This document shows, piece by piece, positions 35,299 to 44,089 of a stretch of DNA of 64,000 nt (positions are counted from its first letter, which is position 1; each line of letters begins with the position of its first letter). This stretch comes from Segetibacter sp. 3557_3. Its GTDB lineage: Bacteria > Bacteroidota > Bacteroidia > Chitinophagales > Chitinophagaceae. Position numbers and translations under genes: made by a program. Under the pieces are notes generated by a model that had not been told where the DNA came from, did not search any database, and worked only from the letters and a program-made list of their open reading frames with translations. The stretch is from NCBI RefSeq assembly GCF_004354985.1, contig NZ_SMSK01000010.1:124001-188000 (forward strand), in the 5' to 3' direction.

Positions 35299-37026
35299 AT
35301 GAAGTTTAATAACTGCTGGTCCTATACGATCTTTTTTTTGCTGCCGTGTTTTTGCAGCGCCCAGTCTTTTGTCGGCGCCGGAAAAGCCGTCGACCCCTAC
35401 CAGCTGAATATTGTGAAAGAACAGCAGTATAGCAGCGGAGCAGTTGTATCGGCTCACCCGATTGCAAGCCGGGTAGGCGCGGAGGTGCTGAAGATGGGGG
35501 GAAATGCTATTGACGCCGGCATAGCAACCCAGCTTGCTTTGGCTGTTGTTTACCCCGGTGCGGGCAACATTGGAGGTGGCGGCTTCCTTGTAGCCAAAAT
35601 GAAAGGTGCAAAGGCTATAGCCCTGGACTACCGCGAGACGGCTCCCGGCAAGTCCGGCAGGGACATGTACCTCGACGCAAACGGGAGGGCACAAACCGAC
35701 CTTTCTCAAAATGGTCACCTGGCCTCAGGTGTTCCGGGTACCGTTGCAGGACTTTTCGCCAGTATGAAGTGGGCAAAACTTCCTTTCAAAACACTGATTG
35801 CACCTGCTATATTACTGGCGGAAAATGGATTTTGCCTTACTGCCGGGGAGGCAGAAAAATTGAATGACCGTGCGGGAAGTTTTAAAAAGTATAATACCGT
35901 ACTACCGGTGTTTGTTCAAAAAAGATGGAAGAAGGGAGATACCCTGTTTCAAAAAGACCTCGCAAAAACGTTGCGGCGCATCAGCGATAAAGGAAGCGCC
36001 GGCTTTTACGAAGGAGAGACAGCCCGCCTGATTGTAGCTGAAATGCAGCGTGGCAAAGGTGTTATTACCCTCAACGATCTGAAATCGTATCGCGCCAAAG
36101 AACGACCGGCGCTTATTTTTAATTACAAAGGGCATGAAGTTATCACAATGCCTCCGCCCAGTAGTGGTGGTGTACTGTTGATGCAAATGTTGAAGATGGT
36201 TGAAAAGCGCCCCCTTGCGGGTTATGGCTTTCAAACCGCGAAAAGTGTTCAGCTGATGACCGAGGTAGAAAGACGCGCTTATGCCGACAGGGCCGAGCAC
36301 CTCGGCGATCCTGATTTCTGGAAGGTTCCCGTTAGCACGATTACCAGCGACCGGTACCTGGCTAAAAGAATGCTGGATTACGACAGCACAAAGGCGGGCA
36401 GCAGCGCTGCGATAGGTGCAGGAACAGTTGAGAGCCTTGAAACCACCCATATCAGTATCATGGATAGATGGGGCAACATGGTTTCTATTACCACAACCCT
36501 AAACGGAACGTTTGGAAGCAAAACTGTTGTTGGTGGAGCGGGTTTTCTTTTGAATAATGAGATGGACGACTTTAGCCTGAAACCAGGCGTTCCGAACATG
36601 TATGGTGCCGTGGGCGGCGAGGCAAACGCGATTGCACCACGCAAACGTATGCTAAGCTCTATGTCGCCAACGATTTTATTAAAGAATGGAGAACCGTATG
36701 TGGTGGTCGGCACTCCCGGTGGCACCACTATCCCAACTTCCGTTTTCCAAACTATCATCAACCTGGTAGATTTCAAAATGTCGCCTGCGGATGCGGTCAA
36801 CAAACCGAAGTTTCACCACCAGTGGTTGCCCGATGAGCTGCAGGTAGAAGAAGGGTTTAGCCCAGAGGTGAGGAAAACACTTGAGCAAATGGGCTATACC
36901 GTAAAAACGTACGGGGTCACGGGTTATGCCTCAACCATCGGCAGGGTTGAGCTGATCCTGTACGACAAGGGAAAGCTGGTTGCCGTAGGCGACTACCGCG
37001 GCGATGACTCTGTGTCCGGCTATTAA
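35299..37026 (+). CDS. Gamma-glutamyltransferase
   Basis: The 575-residue proenzyme has a signal peptide (WSYTIFFLLPCFCSAQ) and the full GGT sequence: GAVVSAHPIASRVGAEVLKM, LAVVYPGAGNIGGGGFLV and DYRETAPGKSGRDMY. Autoprocessing should occur before T382, in the sequence ETTHISIMDRWGN, giving the small subunit whose new N-terminal threonine is the nucleophile. Other active-site signatures are SSMSPTIL and VVVGTPGGTTIPTSV. It cleaves or transfers gamma-glutamyl groups from glutathione and gamma-glutamyl peptides in the periplasm. The gene is divergent from the TSP3-tailed receptor, with 259 bases between them; it is followed by the tandem-repeat region. Confidence 0.96.
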   Translation: MKFNNCWSYTIFFLLPCFCSAQSFVGAGKAVDPYQLNIVKEQQYSSGAVVSAHPIASRVGAEVLKMGGNAIDAGIATQLALAVVYPGAGNIGGGGFLVAKMKGAKAIALDYRETAPGKSGRDMYLDANGRAQTDLSQNGHLASGVPGTVAGLFASMKWAKLPFKTLIAPAILLAENGFCLTAGEAEKLNDRAGSFKKYNTVLPVFVQKRWKKGDTLFQKDLAKTLRRISDKGSAGFYEGETARLIVAEMQRGKGVITLNDLKSYRAKERPALIFNYKGHEVITMPPPSSGGVLLMQMLKMVEKRPLAGYGFQTAKSVQLMTEVERRAYADRAEHLGDPDFWKVPVSTITSDRYLAKRMLDYDSTKAGSSAAIGAGTVESLETTHISIMDRWGNMVSITTTLNGTFGSKTVVGGAGFLLNNEMDDFSLKPGVPNMYGAVGGEANAIAPRKRMLSSMSPTILLKNGEPYVVVGTPGGTTIPTSVFQTIINLVDFKMSPADAVNKPKFHHQWLPDELQVEEGFSPEVRKTLEQMGYTVKTYGVTGYASTIGRVELILYDKGKLVAVGDYRGDDSVSGY

Positions 37027-37060
37027 CCTGATGAACGGATTACGAATTAGCGGATTGACG

Positions 37061-37680
37061 AATTAAACGCCAACCGCGTCTATTGTTTTGCAATAACTCA
37101 AAGCTGGGCAGGAGTCAGTTTTTCATTTTACATTTTGCATTTTTTATTTTCTTCAACCGCAGAGGGAAATGGATTTGCGGATTACGAATTCACGGATTGC
37201 GGATTGAACGCCAACCGCGTCTGTTGTTTTGCAATTACTTAAAGCCACGCAGGAGTCCAGTTTTACATTTTACATTTTGCATTTCTCATTTTCTTCAGCC
37301 GCAGCGAACGGGAGAAGCGGAGGTTGGCGCATAGGAATTTTCGAATTTCGAATTAGCGAATTGGCGGATTGCGGATTGAACGCCAACCGCGTCTGTTGTT
37401 TTGCAAATAATTTAAGCCGGGCAGGAGTCCAGTTTTTCATTCTACATTTTGCATTGTTCATTTTCTTCAGCCGCAGAGGGAAATGGATTTGCGGATTACG
37501 AATTGGCGGATTGCGGATTGAATGCCAACCACGTCTGTTGTTTTGAAATAACTTAAAGCCGGGGAGGAGTCCAGTTTTTCATTTTACATTTTGCATTTTT
37601 TATTTTCTTCAGCCGCAGAGAACGGGAGAAGCAGAGCTTGGCGCAGAGGGAAACGGATTTGCGGATGGTGGATTAGCGAA
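37061..37680 (+). repeat. Four tandem copies of a 143-171 base repeat
   Basis: Each copy starts ATT(G/A)AACGCCAACCGCGTC, continues with TGTTGTTTTGCAATAACTTA, GGCAGGAGTCCAGTTTTTCA and a run of TTTTACATTTTGCATTT words, then TTCTTCAGCCGCAGAGGGAA and TGCGGATTACGAATT. Copies begin near 37061, 37204, 37375 and 37518. The second and fourth are longer because of an inserted AACGGGAGAAGCxGAGxTTG segment. Each copy differs from the others by about 5-15 percent. Open frames inside it arise from the repeat and are not genes. Confidence 0.9.
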
Positions 37681-37757
37681 TAATGATTTGGAAAGCATAG
37701 GCTGAGCGTTAGTCCAAAATACACTTTAATGCCATCATTTATTAATTATTCATTGTT

Positions 37758-37882
37758 CAATGTCGTTTAGTTAAGCCACCTGTTGTTTGATTTTTTCAAT
37801 AGTGATATGCAGTACAAGAGTGCGACGCAACGATTTACAATTTAAATTCCGGAGCTGGGTCCAAAAAAATTCTTAACTAAAA
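37758..37882 (+). mobile_element. MITE-like element, copy A
   Basis: The element has terminal inverted repeats: CAATGTCGTTTAGTTAAG on the left and CTTAACTAAAA on the right (10 of 11 inner bases pair). The interior carries GCAGTACAAGAGTGCGACGC, then AACGATTTAC, and GCTGGGTCCAAA. It has no coding capacity. A second, well-matched copy is at 48133-48267 and others are decayed or nested with REP hairpins. No transposase gene is in the window. Confidence 0.7.
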
Positions 37883-38165
37883 AAGTCGCGATCAGTTGGG
37901 AAAATCGATCTCGTAAAGGCTCGTTCAGCTTTTCAACTTATCAACCATTCAACTTATCAACCTTCTTCCTTAACACCAAACACCTTATACCCAATACCCT
38001 CTGCCTCTAACCATTTCTGCCGTCAAAAATGGTTTTAACTTATCAACCATTCAACTTATCTACTAATCAACCTTCTTCCCCAATACCCAATCACCCTCTC
38101 CATTCCTATCTAAAAATCTCGATTTTCTTTTCAACTGATCGCTTATTTTTGCCAAAATCTTTAGC
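37883..38165. other. Spacer with TCAACTTATCAACC words
   Basis: No gene is seen. The spacer holds several TCAACTTATCAACCATTCA words (near 37934 and 38036), which are the reverse complement of the GTTGATAAGTTGA words at 130-200, and TTCTTCCCCAATACCCAATC-like text. The promoter of the DUF2130 gene should lie close to 38140. Confidence 0.6.
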
Positions 38166-39440
38166 ATGGAAGTTTTGAAAGTGAGTTGCCCGCAGTGCCA
38201 GCACAAGTTTGAACCAGGTGGGGCATTTATGAAGGACTATGAAACACTCGCCCGTCAGAAGATGGCTGCCGAATGGCAGAAACTTAAAGCAGAAGTAGAA
38301 AAAGATAAAGCAAGCATACAACAGCAAAAAGAATTGCTTGCCCAGCAACAACAGCAACAGGAACAAGAGGTACAGCTTCGGCTCACCAAAGAACGCCAAA
38401 AGCTGGAAGCCCAGCTACAGGAAAGCATCCGCAGGTCGGTTGCTTCAGATTATGAAAATAAGTTACGCATGCTGGAAAGCAGTTGCGCCGAAGGTGAGGA
38501 AAAGCTGAAAGAAGCCCGCAAGAAAGAACTTGATTTCCTGCAAAAAGAGCAATCACTCAAAAACCGTGAAGCCGAACTGGAACTTAATCTCCAAAAGCGG
38601 TTAAACGAGGAAAGGGAAAAACTTTCCAGCGAAATCAGGGGTATAGAAAACCAGAAACTACAACAACAAGAGTCGGAATTCCGGATGAAGCTTGCAGAGA
38701 AAGAAAAGCAGCTGGAGGACCAGAAGAAACTTGCAGAGGAAATGCGGCGCAAAGCAGAACAGGGCAGTATGCAGCTGCAGGGCGAAGTACAGGAACTGTT
38801 GCTTGAAGATATTCTCCGCACGGGCTTTCCGTTTGATAAGGTCGTGCCCGTAGGCAAGGGGGTTCGTGGCGCCGATTGTATGCAAATCGTTTGTAATCCA
38901 TTCGGCAGCGAATGTGGCAAAATCATTTACGAGTCGAAGCGAACAAACAACTTCTCGCATGACTGGATAGATAAATTAAAAGCCGACATGCGCTCACAAG
39001 GTGCCGACATTGCCGTAATTGTTACCCAAACGATGCCCAGAGATATGGAGCGGTTTGGTGAGAAAGAGGGGGTATACGTATGCTCGTTTAACGAAGTCAG
39101 GAGTTTGTCGATGGTGTTGCGCACAAGCATTCTAAAGGTATTCCAACTTACCAAAAACCAGGAGAATAAGGGTGATAAAATGCACTTGTTATATGACTAC
39201 CTCACCAGCAACGAATTTGCGGAACAGTGGAAGGCAATAAGAGAGGGCTTTATGCACATGCGGCTAAGCATTCAAAAAGAACGGGAAGCAATGGAAAGGC
39301 TATGGAAATCGAGGGAAAAACAACTCGAAAAAGTATTGCTGAATGCGGCCCATATCCGGGGATCGATAGAAGGGATCGCCGGCTCCGATGCGGTGAATAT
39401 GAGCCTGCTGGAAGACAATGATACGTTGCTACTGGATTAA
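38166..39440 (+). CDS. DUF2130 protein: zinc-ribbon-like, coiled coil and nuclease-like domain
   Basis: The 424-residue protein begins with a short CxxC motif (KVSCPQCQHKFEPGG). From about residue 27 to 205 it is a highly charged coiled coil (LQESIRRSVASDYENKLRML; EEREKLSSEIRGIENQKLQQ). From about 205 to 330 is the DUF2130 core: GEVQELLLEDILRTGFPFDK, GVRGADCMQIV, GKIIYESKRTNNFSHDW and DIAVIVTQTMP. The D237 / E256-x-K258 arrangement and preceding glutamate helix look like a PD-(D/E)xK nuclease core; that is inference. The C-terminus is another helical segment. DUF2130 proteins are widespread and of unknown function. The gene is convergent with the PAS/HisKA gene, 17 bases apart. Confidence 0.88.
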   Translation: MEVLKVSCPQCQHKFEPGGAFMKDYETLARQKMAAEWQKLKAEVEKDKASIQQQKELLAQQQQQQEQEVQLRLTKERQKLEAQLQESIRRSVASDYENKLRMLESSCAEGEEKLKEARKKELDFLQKEQSLKNREAELELNLQKRLNEEREKLSSEIRGIENQKLQQQESEFRMKLAEKEKQLEDQKKLAEEMRRKAEQGSMQLQGEVQELLLEDILRTGFPFDKVVPVGKGVRGADCMQIVCNPFGSECGKIIYESKRTNNFSHDWIDKLKADMRSQGADIAVIVTQTMPRDMERFGEKEGVYVCSFNEVRSLSMVLRTSILKVFQLTKNQENKGDKMHLLYDYLTSNEFAEQWKAIREGFMHMRLSIQKEREAMERLWKSREKQLEKVLLNAAHIRGSIEGIAGSDAVNMSLLEDNDTLLLD

Positions 39441-39457
39441 TCTATGTTTCGATAGGT

Positions 39458-41209
39458 TTAATTCAGGGCATTCCGGAGAACGGACCGGCTGGTATACGAA
39501 GTGATTTTTCTTATGATGTTGTCGAGCCTGGTAGCAGATTGCTGTAGTTTTTCAACAAGCAGCTTGTTTTCGGTTGCAACCCGGTTATCGAAATCGAAGA
39601 GTTGGGTAAGCCCCAGTATGTTTGCTACAGGAACACGCACTTCGTGTGATTGTATCCAGGCAATTTTTCGCAATTGTTCGTTTTGTTTTTGAATAAGCTT
39701 AAGCTGTGTATGTTGCTCCGTAACGTTTCTTAAAAAGCAACTGATCCCGATTACCGTTCCGAAGCGATCTACTATAGGGTTGAAGCTTACCTCTTCGTAA
39801 AGGTCCTCTTCTCCCTGTTCTTTTTTCACAACTATTTTGTAAGCCTCTCCCGCAAATGCCCGGTCATAATATCCTTTCCAGGTATGGTAAAGTATTTTGT
39901 CGAAGTCGGCTGCGGTGATGTTTTGCACGGGTTTTCCGGTAAGGGTTGAAACACGATCCCAAAAAGCATTGTTCGCGGTAATTACATTGTGCTCACGATC
40001 AATTGACCAGATCATGTCTTTGGTATTATTGATGATTGCCCGCAGCTTTTGCCCTTCATTAAATATCTCCTCCCCCGTTTTTTTCTGCTGCGTAATGTCA
40101 ACAAGATAAACCGACATCCCACCATTCGTTGGATAGGCATTTGCGGAAACCCAGAGGTCAAACAAGGGGTAGTATTCTTCAAACTGCACCTTTACCTTGT
40201 CGTTCATCGCACGATTATATGCATCATAAAACTTCAGGTTTTTTATATCAGGAAACACCTCGTAAACATTTCTTCCAAGTACTTCTTCAGCCGTTTTGCG
40301 GAACAATTTTTCGCAAGGTTTATTAACATAGGTAAACTTCCATGTTTTGTCCAGCGCAAAAAAGGCGTCGGTGATACTATCGAGCATCATGCATTTCTCT
40401 TTTTCTCTTTCCGCAAGCTCTTGCTCAACCCTAACCTTCTTATCAATATTAAGCGACATAACTACGATTGCTTCCTTCCCATTAAACGATGTTGTATGCG
40501 CAAAAACATGAACAAATAAGATTTTTCCTGCTTTGTTCACGTGTCGCCACCGACCAAAATCATGATAATGCGCCGGCAAATCCACGTTAGCTTCCCGGAA
40601 GAGAACACTATCTTCCTTGGGCCGTATATCCAAACAGGTCATGGTAAGAAACTGTTCCCTGCTGTAACCATATTGTACCATCGCTGCGTTATTCACTTCC
40701 AGGAAACGAAAGGTATCCTTTTCATAAATAAACATTGGAGCGGGATTGTCATGAAAGAGGAGATCATGATCATTGTCTTTGCGCTTTCGCTCGATTGCGT
40801 GCAAGATCGATTTTGCCAGTAGTTCCGGAGAGATTTCGTTGTATGCCAGGCAATCCTGCGCACCTTGCCTGATCGCTGATAGCCCCTCTTCGTCAGCGGA
40901 AGATTCTGCAAGCACGATAATCGGCAGGTAAGGAAAGAGCTGATGTATTTTTCCGAGGGTATCCGCCGGAGTCGAGTCAGCAAGCTCCAATTCAGTAAAG
41001 ACCAAACTTACTGTTGTGCTATTTAAGCGGCTTACCGCATCAATACTATCGCACACGATTATTTCATCGGGTTGATAACCGGCCTCGTACAAGCCTGGCA
41101 ACACCTGTTTAATACGACTCAACTTTCCTCCGATCAGTAGTAGCTTCAGCACATCGATAGATTTACCACCTCTGAACGAAACCAACAGGGTATATATTGC
41201 AGACTGCAC
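39458..41209 (-). CDS. PAS-domain sensory protein with HisKA but no ATPase domain
   Basis: The frame begins at a GTG (41209); a GTG at 41152, at VLKLLLIGGKLS, is an equally possible start. The 583-residue form has a degenerate receiver-like domain (residues 20-135, with FTELELADS at the place of the phospho-acceptor). Three PAS domains follow (FIYEKDTFRFLEVNNAAMVQ; FFALDKTWKFTYVNKPCEKL; IWSIDREHNVITANNAFWDR). At the end is a HisKA-type dimerisation helix with H522 in WIQSHEVRVPVANILG. It stops 61 residues later, so the ATP-binding HATPase_c domain is missing. It may act as a phosphotransfer or adaptor protein, or work with a separate ATPase. Confidence 0.86.
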   Translation of the reverse strand: MQSAIYTLLVSFRGGKSIDVLKLLLIGGKLSRIKQVLPGLYEAGYQPDEIIVCDSIDAVSRLNSTTVSLVFTELELADSTPADTLGKIHQLFPYLPIIVLAESSADEEGLSAIRQGAQDCLAYNEISPELLAKSILHAIERKRKDNDHDLLFHDNPAPMFIYEKDTFRFLEVNNAAMVQYGYSREQFLTMTCLDIRPKEDSVLFREANVDLPAHYHDFGRWRHVNKAGKILFVHVFAHTTSFNGKEAIVVMSLNIDKKVRVEQELAEREKEKCMMLDSITDAFFALDKTWKFTYVNKPCEKLFRKTAEEVLGRNVYEVFPDIKNLKFYDAYNRAMNDKVKVQFEEYYPLFDLWVSANAYPTNGGMSVYLVDITQQKKTGEEIFNEGQKLRAIINNTKDMIWSIDREHNVITANNAFWDRVSTLTGKPVQNITAADFDKILYHTWKGYYDRAFAGEAYKIVVKKEQGEEDLYEEVSFNPIVDRFGTVIGISCFLRNVTEQHTQLKLIQKQNEQLRKIAWIQSHEVRVPVANILGLTQLFDFDNRVATENKLLVEKLQQSATRLDNIIRKITSYTSRSVLRNALN

Positions 41210-41405
41210 GGGTAAGCAGGTTTAGCTCATGAGCAGAACGCATCTAAGTATCAACTTATAAGGACAGCTTTTATAATTTCCTGCATCCGCCGGAATGCTT
41301 AGGTAAATAACCCATTCTTTTAAGCAAAGAATTCTTCCTGATAACGTGCCTATTTTGAAGTGATTTGCAGCTTCAATACCCGGGGAAGCGCGCGCGATAA
41401 CATGG

Positions 41406-42866
41406 TTAGTGCCCCCCGGTTGTTGCAACGTCGTAGTCTACCCCCTGCCCTTTTAAAACTGTCTTTGCGCGAACCGCATAAAAGGCAAGGTATAGGAAAC
41501 AGATTACGCCAACGATGTAACTGTATTGTATGCCAAGGATTGCGTCTGATGCGACTGCTCCCTGTAACCAACTAATAATTCCCCCACCCATGATCATCAT
41601 GATCAGCAGGCTGCTTGCCTGGTTGGTATGCCGGCCCAGACCTGCAACGGCGAGGGTAAAAATACATGGCCATAAGGTGCTGCAAAATAAGCCCACGCTG
41701 ATGAAGGCAAATACGCTGACCATTCCGGTTGTTAGCATGCCAATTAAGAGCGCAAGTGCGCCCATAGCCGAAAAAATCAATAACATGCGCGCAGGATTTT
41801 TCCTGCTTAGCATATCGCCTGCGATCATTGCGATTATCACCAGGCCATAAACATAAAACTGGCTAATGTCGTGTTGCGCAATTGCGTTTACAATCAGGAA
41901 CACTGCGAATGCAACATACGGGATCACAAAACTTACAATCTTCTCCGTTTCTTTCTTTAAACCAAATGCGCCTACCGAAGCCGTCCAGCGACCAATCATC
42001 AGGCTCGCCCAGTATAAGGAAATGTATGGTGCAATCCGCTCTGTGGGGATGCCAAGATTACTGCTCATATATTCCGGCAGGTTACTGGCAGTTGATACTT
42101 CCACGCCTACGTATACGAAAATGGCGATCATTCCCATCCACAATTGCGGGTACTGCAGGGCCGACTTACGCTGGCTGACACCGGTAAGTTCTGTGTCGGC
42201 TACGGCTTTTTCTTCGAGGTCGATCTTATTGGGAATTGAAGAGAACTTGAAAAATATGGCCACCAGGATGAATGCCGCACCCAGGATGAGGTATGGGGTT
42301 TTTACGCTTTCAATGCTCGCCACAGATGAATTCGCCGAAACGCTTCCAAAGATGGCATAGCTTACCAGCAAGGGACCTATTGTAGTTCCAAAGTTGTTGA
42401 CACCACCCGCCATGCTCAATCGCTGTGAACCGGTTTTAGGATCACCAATAACAACAGCGAGTGGATTTGCTGCAATTTGTTGGAGTGAAAATCCAAGGCC
42501 TACAATAAACAACCCGCTAATCATGAGCGGGTAAGAAGACGTATTTGCAGCAGGGTAAAAAAGCAGGGTTCCGATCGCGGAAATCACCAACCCTAATGCA
42601 ATCCCGTTTTTGTACCCGATCTTGTTTAACAAATCACCCCCGATGGATTTTGAGACGCCGATGTAGATAATTGAACCAACCGTATAGGCTACATAAAATG
42701 CAACCGACACAAGCTGACTTTGCGCCTGCGATAGGTCGAACGCTTTTTTGAAAACCGGGATGAGTATGTCGTTACTTGCCGCAACGAAGCCCCAAAAGAA
42801 GAAAACTGATATCAGCGTTCCGAATTGGCCCCATCTTGTTTGTTGGTGGCCTGTTGATGTAGTCAT
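41406..42866 (-). CDS. FHS-family sugar MFS transporter (fucose/glucose/galactose permease-like)
   Basis: The ATG at 42866 is chosen; the longer frame adds 21 unrelated residues. The 486-residue protein has about 12 membrane segments. FHS-family marks are WGFVAASNDILIPVFKKAF in helix 1, GYKNGIALGLVISAIG and LFIVGLGFSLQQIAANPLAV, with GGVNNFGTTIGPLL in helix 5. The middle loop is longer than usual (SSIPNKIDLEEKAVADTELT). The family carries fucose, glucose, galactose or related sugars with protons across the inner membrane. It has no sugar-metabolism gene beside it; the two SusCD loci and the ROK kinase may supply and use its substrate. Confidence 0.92.
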   Translation of the reverse strand: MTTSTGHQQTRWGQFGTLISVFFFWGFVAASNDILIPVFKKAFDLSQAQSQLVSVAFYVAYTVGSIIYIGVSKSIGGDLLNKIGYKNGIALGLVISAIGTLLFYPAANTSSYPLMISGLFIVGLGFSLQQIAANPLAVVIGDPKTGSQRLSMAGGVNNFGTTIGPLLVSYAIFGSVSANSSVASIESVKTPYLILGAAFILVAIFFKFSSIPNKIDLEEKAVADTELTGVSQRKSALQYPQLWMGMIAIFVYVGVEVSTASNLPEYMSSNLGIPTERIAPYISLYWASLMIGRWTASVGAFGLKKETEKIVSFVIPYVAFAVFLIVNAIAQHDISQFYVYGLVIIAMIAGDMLSRKNPARMLLIFSAMGALALLIGMLTTGMVSVFAFISVGLFCSTLWPCIFTLAVAGLGRHTNQASSLLIMMIMGGGIISWLQGAVASDAILGIQYSYIVGVICFLYLAFYAVRAKTVLKGQGVDYDVATTGGH

Positions 42867-43112
42867 GAAGTTGGTAGGTTGTCGGGTTAGTAAGTTTACT
42901 GCTTCCAGTGCTAAAGCTATGATTTGCAAATTATCTACAAAATATTCAGGCTTATTTCTTTCTGCCGGCTGACTTCGGTTCTGTTATGAAGCAAGCGAAT
43001 CGTTTACCCAAACATTGGGAACTGTGGTGCAACAGGTTTGCGCCGTACGAATTCTACGGCTAGAAAGGTGAGGATAGAAAGATGGTCCCGGGAACACCAG
43101 GCGATGCAGGAG

Positions 43113-43949
43113 CTAGAACATTGATAGCTGGAGGGGCTTTACCTGCACAACCACTGGTTGGGTTTGCACGATCGGGAGTCCGGTATTGGTAATGGTATAA
43201 ACGGGTGTTTCATTATACCTTGGTGCAATAACAACCTCTGTTCTACCGGCGCAATCCCTGAAGAGTTGTTCCACCAGTTTTGGACAATTGTTGTTTTTCG
43301 AAAGGTGTGCCAGTATAAGATGGCTCAGACCCGGGTGCCGGTACCTGGTAAACAATTCAACAGCTTCACGATTGGAAAGATGACCCTTACCGCCCGTAAT
43401 ACGACGCTTAAGAAAATAGGGATAACTTCCGGAAGCGAGCATCTGTTCATCATAGTTCGCCTCGAGGAAAACGGCCTGACATTGCTTAAAATAACGGATC
43501 ACTTGTTCGCAGGAACTGCCAATATCGGTAAAGACCCCAACGGTTACTTTTTCGTGTTCAACTATAAAACTATGGGGATCGCCTGCATCATGAAACTTTG
43601 GAAACGCACTTACGTTTAAGCCACCAATAGTAACAGGTTCGTGCGCGCTAAAGCTCCTCACCAGGTGATCTTCCAGTTTTAGGTTACAGTGTTTTAAAGT
43701 ATTTGTTGTGATATATACCGGCAACTGGTATTTTCTTGACAGCACACGCAACCCAAAAATATGGTCTGAATGTTCATGCGAGATAAACACCGCGCGCACA
43801 TTGTCCATCGTTAGTCCGCAGCGCAACAGCCGTCGCTCGATTTCTTTACAAGATATGCCTGCATCAACGAGTATGGCATCGGTATGATTGCCTACATAAT
43901 AGCAATTGCCATTACTACCCGAATTTAGTGAGGATATGAACAGGGACAT
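43113..43949 (-). CDS. MBL-fold hydrolase of the YycJ/WalJ type
   Basis: The start at 43949 (MSLFISSLNSGSNGNCYYV) fits the family start; six more residues are possible upstream. The 278-residue protein has the metallo-beta-lactamase motif HEHSDH (FISHEHSDHIFGL), preceded by ILVDAGISCKEIERRL. Further metal ligands are in VFTDIGSSCEQV and LILAHLSKNNNC. YycJ/WalJ proteins are putative DNA exonucleases or single-domain hydrolases linked to cell-wall and DNA-repair control in Firmicutes; in Bacteroidota the role is undefined. It is single, with spacers on both sides. Confidence 0.88.
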   Translation of the reverse strand: MSLFISSLNSGSNGNCYYVGNHTDAILVDAGISCKEIERRLLRCGLTMDNVRAVFISHEHSDHIFGLRVLSRKYQLPVYITTNTLKHCNLKLEDHLVRSFSAHEPVTIGGLNVSAFPKFHDAGDPHSFIVEHEKVTVGVFTDIGSSCEQVIRYFKQCQAVFLEANYDEQMLASGSYPYFLKRRITGGKGHLSNREAVELFTRYRHPGLSHLILAHLSKNNNCPKLVEQLFRDCAGRTEVVIAPRYNETPVYTITNTGLPIVQTQPVVVQVKPLQLSMF

Positions 43950-44089
43950 AGCAGGTATTAGCATCACCGACTTACGCAGGAAACTTTGGTATCATGGCTA
44001 AAGGCTCCCGGGGTGAGAAGGCGAAAATACTATACTTTTTAGCAAAAAGCAGATGTTTTTTACCGGTGCAGTGCTACCGGCCGTAGAAA

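Noticed and set aside
35170-35718. Minus-strand 182-codon frame over the GGT gene start
   Set aside because: It is antisense to the signal peptide and first domain of an unmistakable gamma-glutamyltransferase and has no homology of its own.
37229-37546. Open frames inside the tandem array (83 to 105 codons)
   Set aside because: They repeat with the array unit and translate low-complexity AT-rich words (FTFYILHFSF), so they are by-products of the repeat.
37061-37680. CRISPR array
   Set aside because: The units are 143-171 bases long, contiguous and similar over their full length, with no short repeat plus unique spacer pattern and no cas genes.
41860-42360. Plus-strand 164-codon frame within the sugar transporter gene
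   Set aside because: It is a shadow of the transporter coding sequence in another frame; its composition mirrors hydrophobic codons read in antisense.
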